The notes below the pieces were generated by a model. The model made no database searches, was not told the DNA's origin, and worked only from the letters and a program-made list of their open reading frames with translations. A program made the translations under genes and the position numbers. A stretch of DNA of 15,427 bases from positions 1 to 15,427 of the forward strand of contig JAFYQY010000051.1 in the NCBI GenBank assembly GCA_017559685.1. Reading direction: 5' to 3'. Positions 1-5,835 of the stretch are shown in pieces. The stretch comes from Alistipes sp. Lineage in GTDB: Bacteria; Bacteroidota; Bacteroidia; Bacteroidales; Rikenellaceae. Each line of letters opens with the position of its first letter. Within the stretch, counting starts at the first letter, position 1.

Positions 1-58
1 CGGCATTAGCATTCTTCGGAACGCCTAACACCTCATAGTAATCTCTCTTTTCTGCCAT
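1..58 (-). CDS. dnaJ: Chaperone protein DnaJ, N-terminal fragment (cut by window edge)
   Basis: Only the first 19 codons are in the window. They read MAEKRDYYEVLGVPKNANA from an ATG at 58, which is the opening of the J domain (helix I, with the DYYEVLGV signature found at the start of nearly all DnaJ proteins). DnaJ is the Hsp40 co-chaperone that delivers unfolded clients to DnaK and stimulates its ATPase through the HPD loop, which lies beyond the window. It follows grpE on the same strand with a 60-base gap. A grpE-dnaJ pair is a common Bacteroidota arrangement and suggests one heat-shock transcript. The call rests on a short but very distinctive stretch. Confidence 0.9.
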   Translation of the reverse strand, partial: MAEKRDYYEVLGVPKNANA

Positions 59-69
59 ATTTTTTGCTC

Positions 70-95
70 TTAGCTGTTAGCCATTAGCTATTAGC
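70..95. repeat. 7-bp tandem repeat (TTAGCNN) in the grpE-dnaJ gap
   Basis: TTAGC occurs four times at exact 7-base spacing (70-74, 77-81, 84-88, 91-95), with two variable bases between copies (TG, CA, TA). Read on the strand of grpE and dnaJ it is GCTAANN repeated. It fills nearly half of the 60-base gap upstream of the dnaJ start. It contains no ORF or obvious hairpin. It could be a copy-number-variable heptamer array or simply low-complexity leader sequence. Confidence 0.7.
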
Positions 96-118
96 TTTTT
101 CAGTTTTTCCGTTCTCAA

Positions 119-697
119 TTACTCTCCAACTACAACCTTAGCGTAACGCAACACCTGCTCGCCCTGCTTGTAGCCACGCTGAACAACATCTATCACCTTG
201 CCCGACTTCTCGCTGCCTGCCGCAAATCGAGCTACAGCCTCGTGCAAATCGGGGTTGAAATCGGTGTCGAGAGCCTCAATCTCCACAACACTCTTCTGAC
301 GCATAATATCGACAAACTTGTTGTAGATAAGCTTCTCGCCCTCACGCAAAGCGGTGATATCCTCGCTCTTCTCCGAAGCTGCAATAGCACGCTCCATATC
401 GTCGAGCACAGGCAATACCGCCTTCCACACATCGCTACCACCCGACTCGATAAGAGCCATCTTCTCACGCAAGGTACGCTTGCGGAAGTTGTCGAACTCC
501 GCCTGCAAACGGAGATACTTATCTCGCCAATCAATCTCTTCAACCTTTGGAGCCTCCTCTGCCACGGTGTCAGCACCCTGCTCCTCGCCCTCTGCCATAT
601 TGGCATTTGCGGCGCCTTCGTTGGTCGAGGTTGCGGTCTCCTCAACCACTACCCCCTTCTCCTCAACGTTCTGATTCTCTGTCTTTTGCTTATTCAT
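119..697 (-). CDS. grpE: Nucleotide exchange factor GrpE
   Basis: The 192-residue product matches the usual GrpE length. GrpE is a cytoplasmic homodimer that releases ADP from DnaK, resetting the chaperone cycle with DnaJ. Residues 1-50 are acidic and Glu/Ala/Val-rich, the typical disordered N-terminus. From about residue 57 the sequence DKYLRLQAEFDNFRKRTLRE is the characteristic start of the long dimer coiled coil. The C-terminal part has the beta-domain signature (DFNPDLHEAV, then GYKQGEQVLRYAKVVVGE at the end), which contacts the DnaK nucleotide-binding domain. The ATG at 697 gives the normal N-terminus. It sits 64 bases downstream of the lptD stop and 60 bases upstream of dnaJ on the same strand, so it may be co-transcribed with both. 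I saw no clear -7 promoter element in the 64-base gap. Confidence 0.96.
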   Translation of the reverse strand: MNKQKTENQNVEEKGVVVEETATSTNEGAANANMAEGEEQGADTVAEEAPKVEEIDWRDKYLRLQAEFDNFRKRTLREKMALIESGGSDVWKAVLPVLDDMERAIAASEKSEDITALREGEKLIYNKFVDIMRQKSVVEIEALDTDFNPDLHEAVARFAAGSEKSGKVIDVVQRGYKQGEQVLRYAKVVVGE

Positions 698-761
698 ATC
701 TCTTAATTTTTATTGTTCTATACTATTAGCTTGCACAAAAGATGTACCGTTTCACGCTCTG

Positions 762-3611
762 TTAGAAGAGGTTGTCGTACATCGACTGGCTCTTGTCGTA
801 CTTCAGGTCGGCAAGCGATGCAGCCTTAACTCCGATATTGAAACTCCAGCTTCTATGCGATCCAAACGGAATCCACACAAACGACATCTGCCAACAGTGC
901 AAATCTCGTGTTATCGACACCGATGTGGTGGTCAGTTTCCTATTCTGTATATCAAATCCCGAGGTAAATGAGATACCCGTCTTTGGCGTGATATTCACAC
1001 TACCATTAAAACCAATCGTCTGCGATACATTCCGCTTGAAGCCCGTCGTACCGTTATCGACGTAGGATATACCGTAACTTATGACGTAGTTAAATCCGAT
1101 ATTCCACGGTATCGAGAAGTCGTAGTAGGAGCTTGCCATATAGTGCCTTCGTAGCGAAGGATTCATCAGACCATACGGGTCGGAGAATGGATTAAAGTAC
1201 TCCGGAGGTATGGTGTTGATATCGTTCGACGCAGGCGTTTTGTCCTTTCTCGATTGGAAGGTATAACCAAAGCTCCAACCCGTGCTTGTAACTCGACCGA
1301 GAATGCCTCGCTTAATCATCAACTGATTGATGCGCTTACCCTGCGGAGTAACCTCGTAAGGATCGAGCGTAAACGAGAGATTCAAACCGAAGTTTTTGTA
1401 GAGGGTTGTACGGAACGACACAGGCAAGTTCGACAAGCCGAGCGAGTCGGCAAGGAAGTTATACGATCCACTGATTCGCAACTCGTCGATAAGCTTAATC
1501 TTCTTGACACCCGTAGTATCACGCTTGCTCAACACCTTCATCTCGAGCGACTGCGAGAGCGAGAAGTTCAAGTTCGCCTGCTGTCCTGCACCTGGAACGC
1601 CATACGGCTGATTCGAGTATGGCGAGTAGACCTTGTGGTTACCGAGCGAGTCGGTCTGCACGGTCTGATAGTATCCATACTTCTGCTTACTGAAGTCAGG
1701 GGCGTACGAGAAGCCAATCTGCGGAGTGATGGTGTGGCGCACAGCCTGCACCTTTGCAGTCTTCTTCTTCATCTGCCACATACCGTAGATAGTGGTATTT
1801 GCCGACACCGAGGCGTTATAGTTATAGATACGGTAGAAACCATACTCAGGGTCGAGCGTCTCAATCTGGTTGGTCTCAGGATTCCATTGCTGGTTTTGGC
1901 GAGAGAAGTACCAACGCTCCGAGTAGTTGAACGATGGCGAGATGTTGATATACTTGAAGAGGTTTATCGAGGTCGATATCGGCAACGAGTGCTCCACACC
2001 GTTGCGCATATTCTTCAAGGTCTGCATCGTAAACAGATCCTTCTCAGGCGTAGACACCGAGTTGGTAAGCTTTGCCGAGTAGGTAAAACCAATCTTCTCG
2101 TACCAACGCTGCTTACCCATCGACTCCTTGCGCTTGAACGGATAGACACGAGCCACATTGAAGACGATATTTGGCAATGTGATAGCCAACTGTCGTGTCT
2201 GCGAGTTCTGCGACACACCCACATTCATCGAGAGCGAGAACGGAGTGCCTGCCCAGCTCTTCGAGTAGGATATCGAGGAGTTGGTCTGCGTTGCAAGGAT
2301 GTCGTTCAGCGTCGTAGCCGAATACTTAGAGTAACCACTCGACGAGAGGTTTACCGATGCCGAGAATGTCGAACCTGGATTAGCCTTAGGATCTTGCGAG
2401 TGTGTCCAAGTGAAGCGGAAGTTGTTCTGCTTGATATAGTCAGGCTCGCCCTTATCGCCCGTCTTGATAGCCGAGAAGTCGAAGTTGAGATTGCCTCGAT
2501 ACTTATATCGCTTGACATAGCGAGACGATGCGTTTACCTCCCACGAGCCGAGCGTATAGATACCTCCCGTAAGGGCAAGGTCGATATGCTTGTTGATAAT
2601 AAAGTAGTAGCCCAAACCTCGGATAAAGAAGCCTCGTGAGGCATCCTCACCATACGACGGCATCAACAGTCCCGACTTTGGTCCCATATTCACAGGGAAG
2701 AAGCCCTCGGGGATACAAGCGAAGTAGATAGGCACGTCGTGCATAACCAAGTATGCAGGGCCCGTGATAATCTTCTTGCCTGGGATAACCTTCGCCTTAG
2801 TCATAGCGAGGTAGAAGTGAGGGTTGTCGGTCTGGTCGCAAGTGGTATACTTACCGTGGCGGATGTTGATCGAGTTGTCAGGCATCTTTTTAATCTGACC
2901 ACCAACCAACCAGCCGTCGCCCTCCTGCGTTGCAACACCCTGAATAAAGGCCTTCTTCGAGCCGAAGTTGTAGTTAATCGTATCCATCGTATACGACGAA
3001 CCACCCTCGCTAAATACAGGGTGAGTCTTTGAAGGCTTGCCATCTACCGAATCGGCCTTACCGTAGGCATAAATCTCCTTGCTGTTCATATCGATCTGCA
3101 TAAAGTCGGCCTGCAGACCCATATTCTCATACTTGATTTCGCCCTTATTGTAGATATAGACCTTCTTATTCAATACGTCGTAGTGGAGCGAGTCGGTGTT
3201 CTTTCCTGTAATAATCTCGTCAATCATCGAGCCACCTCGCTTGGCGGTGGTGTCGGGCTGCGAGAGTTTTACCGCAGGTAGAGAGTCTGTGCCACGCACA
3301 CTATCTTTCGTCGCCAAAGGTTGCACCTCGGTTCGTTTTGTTGTAGTAGTACGACGTATGCGACGAGATATCTCCTGCGCAGGCTGAGCATTGCTGTCTC
3401 GAGCGGGTGCTACAGGCGCAAGCGAATCGGCCTTGCTCACCTCATCCATCAACGAGTGTGGACGAGCTGAACCAAGCACGACGTGAGCCATCGCCATTGC
3501 GACAACCATCAAAACGAGATATTTCAGCCTAAAATGCTTCAAAATTCCAAAATTTTTCGTACCTTTGCCGACGAGTCGGCAAAAACGCCAACAAACCCGC
3601 CTTATACGCAC
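762..3611 (-). CDS. lptD: LPS-assembly protein LptD (outer-membrane LPS translocon)
   Basis: LptD inserts lipopolysaccharide into the outer leaflet of the outer membrane, together with LptE and the Lpt bridge. In the 949-residue ORF, residues about 31-50 form a signal-peptide hydrophobic core (YLVLMVVAMAMAHVVLGSA). A charged, low-complexity stretch follows to about 130. An LptA/OstA-like beta-jellyroll spans about 140-255 (from SLHYDVLNKKVYIYNKGEI). A large beta-barrel domain starts near 300 with PEGFFPVNMGPKSGLLMPSY, a strongly conserved Bacteroidota LptD stretch. The protein ends in phenylalanine (YDNLF), as expected for a barrel recognised by the BAM complex. The start is uncertain. The ATG at 3611 gives an over-long, Cys/Arg-rich n-region of 30 residues, while an in-frame TTG at 3542 would give a compact signal peptide (KHFRLKYLVLMVVA) and leave a palindrome and promoter element in non-coding DNA. 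The family call is firm; the first 23 residues are doubtful. Confidence 0.93.
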   Translation of the reverse strand: MRIRRVCWRFCRLVGKGTKNFGILKHFRLKYLVLMVVAMAMAHVVLGSARPHSLMDEVSKADSLAPVAPARDSNAQPAQEISRRIRRTTTTKRTEVQPLATKDSVRGTDSLPAVKLSQPDTTAKRGGSMIDEIITGKNTDSLHYDVLNKKVYIYNKGEIKYENMGLQADFMQIDMNSKEIYAYGKADSVDGKPSKTHPVFSEGGSSYTMDTINYNFGSKKAFIQGVATQEGDGWLVGGQIKKMPDNSINIRHGKYTTCDQTDNPHFYLAMTKAKVIPGKKIITGPAYLVMHDVPIYFACIPEGFFPVNMGPKSGLLMPSYGEDASRGFFIRGLGYYFIINKHIDLALTGGIYTLGSWEVNASSRYVKRYKYRGNLNFDFSAIKTGDKGEPDYIKQNNFRFTWTHSQDPKANPGSTFSASVNLSSSGYSKYSATTLNDILATQTNSSISYSKSWAGTPFSLSMNVGVSQNSQTRQLAITLPNIVFNVARVYPFKRKESMGKQRWYEKIGFTYSAKLTNSVSTPEKDLFTMQTLKNMRNGVEHSLPISTSINLFKYINISPSFNYSERWYFSRQNQQWNPETNQIETLDPEYGFYRIYNYNASVSANTTIYGMWQMKKKTAKVQAVRHTITPQIGFSYAPDFSKQKYGYYQTVQTDSLGNHKVYSPYSNQPYGVPGAGQQANLNFSLSQSLEMKVLSKRDTTGVKKIKLIDELRISGSYNFLADSLGLSNLPVSFRTTLYKNFGLNLSFTLDPYEVTPQGKRINQLMIKRGILGRVTSTGWSFGYTFQSRKDKTPASNDINTIPPEYFNPFSDPYGLMNPSLRRHYMASSYYDFSIPWNIGFNYVISYGISYVDNGTTGFKRNVSQTIGFNGSVNITPKTGISFTSGFDIQNRKLTTTSVSITRDLHCWQMSFVWIPFGSHRSWSFNIGVKAASLADLKYDKSQSMYDNLF
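3560..3567 (+). promoter_or_regulatory. Candidate Bacteroidota -7 promoter element for the amidase operon
   Basis: TACCTTTG matches the Bacteroides vegetative -7 consensus TAnnTTTG exactly. It lies about 100 bases upstream of the amidase ATG at 3669, and the start of transcription would fall near 3574. I see no good TTG-type -33 element at the expected distance (the sequence near 3536-3540 is GCTTC). It overlaps the left edge of a 20-bp palindrome. An eight-base match with four fixed T/G positions can occur by chance, so confidence is moderate. Confidence 0.4.
3564..3583. repeat. Perfect 20-bp palindrome in the lptD/amidase divergent region
   Basis: TTTGCCGACGAGTCGGCAAA has 9-base arms that are exact reverse complements, around a GA centre. 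It sits between the divergent lptD and amidase genes and shares its first four bases with the candidate -7 element. It may be an operator for a dimeric regulator or a hairpin at the 5' end of the amidase transcript. It falls inside the lptD frame only if the distal ATG at 3611 is the true start. There is no T tract on either side, so it does not look like an intrinsic terminator. Confidence 0.65.
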
Positions 3612-3668
3612 ATGTACGCAATTAAAACGGGCGTAAAGGTAATAAAAAAAGTAGACATAACAAACATT

Positions 3669-4835
3669 ATGAACAAGTTTCGATATCTAATACCGCTGAT
3701 TGCTCTGCTTGCACTCCTATTTCCTTACAACGGATTTGGAGCAGAAAATGTTGCACAAGGCGTAAAAGTTATCATCATCGACGCAGGTCACGGAGGCTCT
3801 CGTTACCCGGGTGCCAGCTATGGCGGCGTAGACGAGAAGGATATCAACTTGTCGGTGACTCTCAAGGTGGGTGCGCTTATCGAAAAGAACATTCCGAATG
3901 TGAAGGTTGTATATACCCGCACCACCGATAAGTACTTCTCGAGCAACCTCTCCGAAGATTTGCAGGCTCGTGCCGACATTGCTCACCGCAACAACGGAAG
4001 CCTCTTCATATCTATCCACTCGAATGCCCACAATGACAGCGCAGTATGCGGTGTGGAGACGCTCATTATGGGAGAGACCACAAGAGAGCAGAAGCGCAAC
4101 GAGAATGCCCTCTACCTCAACAACAAAGAGGAGTTGCTCGATATGTCGGACCAGAAGACCGCAACGATAGTTCGTGCCTACATCCAGAATTTGCAGTTCA
4201 CATACGGCGAATTCAGCGAGATGATGGCTCGACTTATCCAGGAGGAGTATGTAAAGCTGGGCTTCACAAATAGAGGTGTGCGTCGCCAGCCATTGAAGGT
4301 GCTCTATGCCACCGATATGCCGAGCGTACTCACCGAGATCGGCTTTATGTCGAATGCAAAAGATTTGAAGTACATCACCTCCGAGAAGGGTCAAAAGGAG
4401 ATTTCGGCTGCGATTTTCCGTGCTGTAAAGCGATACCTCGACGTGGTAAACCGCTCAACACTCGTAGACAGCGCTCCAGCTCCTGCTCCAACTCCTGCTC
4501 CTGCTCCGACACAACCGACCAAGGTGCAAAATCAGCCTGCTCAGTCAAAGCAACCAAGCCAACCCTCTCAGGCGACTCAGGCGAAGCCTAAACAGCCTTC
4601 GGCAACTACGGTAAAGCGATACACCATACAGTTGATGGCGAGTGTGAGCAAGGTCTCGACAAACAGCTCCGAGTTGAAGAGCTACAAAGGCAAAGTTTGG
4701 ATATTGGAGGGCACAAGCACCCTCAAATACAAGTATTGCTATGGCGAATTCTCAAGCAAGGAGTTGTCGCAAAAGCATATTGCAGAGGTGCGCAAGGAGT
4801 TCCCACAGGCATTTATAGTGGCTTTTGATAAATAG
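3669..4835 (+). CDS. Secreted N-acetylmuramoyl-L-alanine amidase (Amidase_3) with SPOR-like C-terminus
   Basis: This zinc enzyme cleaves the amide bond between muramic acid and the stem peptide and is expected in the periplasm. From the ATG at 3669 the product is 388 residues. Residues 1-25 are a signal peptide (MNKFRYLIPLIALLALLFPY). The Amidase_3 domain spans about 33-258 with the zinc ligands visible: His41 in IDAGHGG, Glu56 in GGVDEKDINL and His117 in ISIHSNA, plus catalytic Glu223 in TEIGFMSN. A Pro/Ala/Gln-rich linker (269-313) leads to a SPOR-like domain (about 316-388, from KRYTIQLMASVSKV), a fold that binds denuded septal glycan. The frame is open back to 3483, but that overlaps lptD and would bury the signal peptide, so 3669 was chosen. 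It heads the plus-strand gene run, 35 bases before the MCE gene. A role in daughter-cell separation is inferred from the family. Confidence 0.92.
   Translation: MNKFRYLIPLIALLALLFPYNGFGAENVAQGVKVIIIDAGHGGSRYPGASYGGVDEKDINLSVTLKVGALIEKNIPNVKVVYTRTTDKYFSSNLSEDLQARADIAHRNNGSLFISIHSNAHNDSAVCGVETLIMGETTREQKRNENALYLNNKEELLDMSDQKTATIVRAYIQNLQFTYGEFSEMMARLIQEEYVKLGFTNRGVRRQPLKVLYATDMPSVLTEIGFMSNAKDLKYITSEKGQKEISAAIFRAVKRYLDVVNRSTLVDSAPAPAPTPAPAPTQPTKVQNQPAQSKQPSQPSQATQAKPKQPSATTVKRYTIQLMASVSKVSTNSSELKSYKGKVWILEGTSTLKYKYCYGEFSSKELSQKHIAEVRKEFPQAFIVAFDK
4473..4508 (+). repeat. Tandem GCTCCN codon repeat encoding the Ala-Pro linker
   Basis: Twelve codons alternate Ala (once Thr) and Pro (APAPAPTPAPAP) with near-identical hexamers GCTCCA/GCTCCT. 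They encode the start of the linker between the amidase and SPOR-like domains. The unit length of 6 keeps the frame if copies are gained or lost, so linker length could vary between strains. Confidence 0.6.
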
Positions 4836-4870
4836 GAAACAAAAACAAACAACATAAAAACATTTCAAAG

Positions 4871-5821
4871 ATGAGAAAAGAGGTTAAAATCGGAATTTAC
4901 GCAGTAGTAATTCTACTTTGCGCTTGGGCAGGCATCCGTTTTTTGAGCGGTAGCGATGTGCTTGGTCGTACCAACACCTACACAGCCCACTACGAGAATG
5001 TAACAGGTTTGCAGAACGCTGCACAGGTTGTCATCAGCGGTGTAAAGGTTGGCCAGGTTACAGACGTCGAGGTAAACAAAGAGAAGGGCGGCGTAGATGT
5101 CACTCTCTCTATCAGCAGCGAGTACGACATCCCTGTAGACTCTCGTGCTATGATGTTCAGTGCAGGTTTGATGGGCGGCAAGAACATCGAGATTAAGCTC
5201 GGTCAAGCGACCGAATATTTGAGCAATGGCGACCAGATTGCTACCGGCTCTTCGCTCGATATGTTCGAGATGTTGACCAACGAGTTGGGCGACATCAAGG
5301 AGCGTGTAGTGAAGGTTTTGGACAACGTAGACAAGACCATTTCGAACGTAGACGGTCTCGTTGGCGACAACGCACAGAACATCACTTTGGCTATTGCCAA
5401 CCTCAACGGCGTATTGAAGGAGTTGGAGGAGTCGAACATCATCAAAAACATCGACGGCTTCTGCGCAACACTCAACCAGAATGGTGCAAAATTGGACAGC
5501 CTCATCACCGACGTTGGTACTGTGGCACACTCGTTTAGCGAGCAGGATCTCGGTCAGAAGTTGAACGACGCCGTTACACAGGTTTCTACCCTCCTCAACA
5601 AGATCAACGAGGGTAAGGGCTCACTCGGCAACCTCGTTGCTGACGAGAAGTTGTACAAGGAGTTGGCTCAGGCTTCGCAGAATCTCTCGGTTTTGTTGGC
5701 CGACTTGAAGGAGAATCCAAAGCGCTACATCAACGTAACCGTATTTGGTAGCAAGTCGTACGACGAGAAGCAGGCTGAGAAGGCTGCTAAAGCGGCAAAG
5801 AAGGCAGAGAAGAAAAAGTAA
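4871..5821 (+). CDS. MCE/MlaD-family membrane-anchored lipid-transport protein
   Basis: MCE proteins are the periplasmic substrate-binding subunits of lipid transporters such as Mla, forming ring-shaped hexamers that carry phospholipids between membranes. The 316-residue product has a single N-terminal membrane anchor (about 8-24, IGIYAVVILLCAWAGIRFL) and then one MCE domain (about 37-113) containing ENVTGLQNAAQVVISGVKVG, the family hallmark. Residues about 140-280 are helical with MlaD-like repeats (DNVDKTISNVDGLVGDNAQN, and later NKINEGKGSLGNLVADEKLY), a pattern common in Bacteroidota MCE proteins. The C-terminus is a Lys/Ala tail (EKAAKAAKKAEKKK). It follows the amidase by 35 bases with an A-rich leader and precedes mutS2 by 14. 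The expected permease (MlaE) and ATPase (MlaF) genes are not in the window, so they must be elsewhere or the protein acts differently. Confidence 0.9.
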   Translation: MRKEVKIGIYAVVILLCAWAGIRFLSGSDVLGRTNTYTAHYENVTGLQNAAQVVISGVKVGQVTDVEVNKEKGGVDVTLSISSEYDIPVDSRAMMFSAGLMGGKNIEIKLGQATEYLSNGDQIATGSSLDMFEMLTNELGDIKERVVKVLDNVDKTISNVDGLVGDNAQNITLAIANLNGVLKELEESNIIKNIDGFCATLNQNGAKLDSLITDVGTVAHSFSEQDLGQKLNDAVTQVSTLLNKINEGKGSLGNLVADEKLYKELAQASQNLSVLLADLKENPKRYINVTVFGSKSYDEKQAEKAAKAAKKAEKKK

Positions 5822-5835
5822 AAAACAGATAGGCG

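Noticed and set aside
1254..2639. A 461-codon open frame on the plus strand opposite lptD
   Set aside because: It lies wholly inside lptD on the other strand. Its product is Arg/Leu/Val-rich with no domain, signal peptide or recognisable motif, as expected for an antisense shadow of a beta-barrel gene with strong codon bias.
3483..3668. Upstream in-frame extension of the amidase by 62 codons
   Set aside because: It would overlap the lptD start, place a promoter-like element and palindrome inside coding DNA, and bury the signal peptide at residues 63-87.
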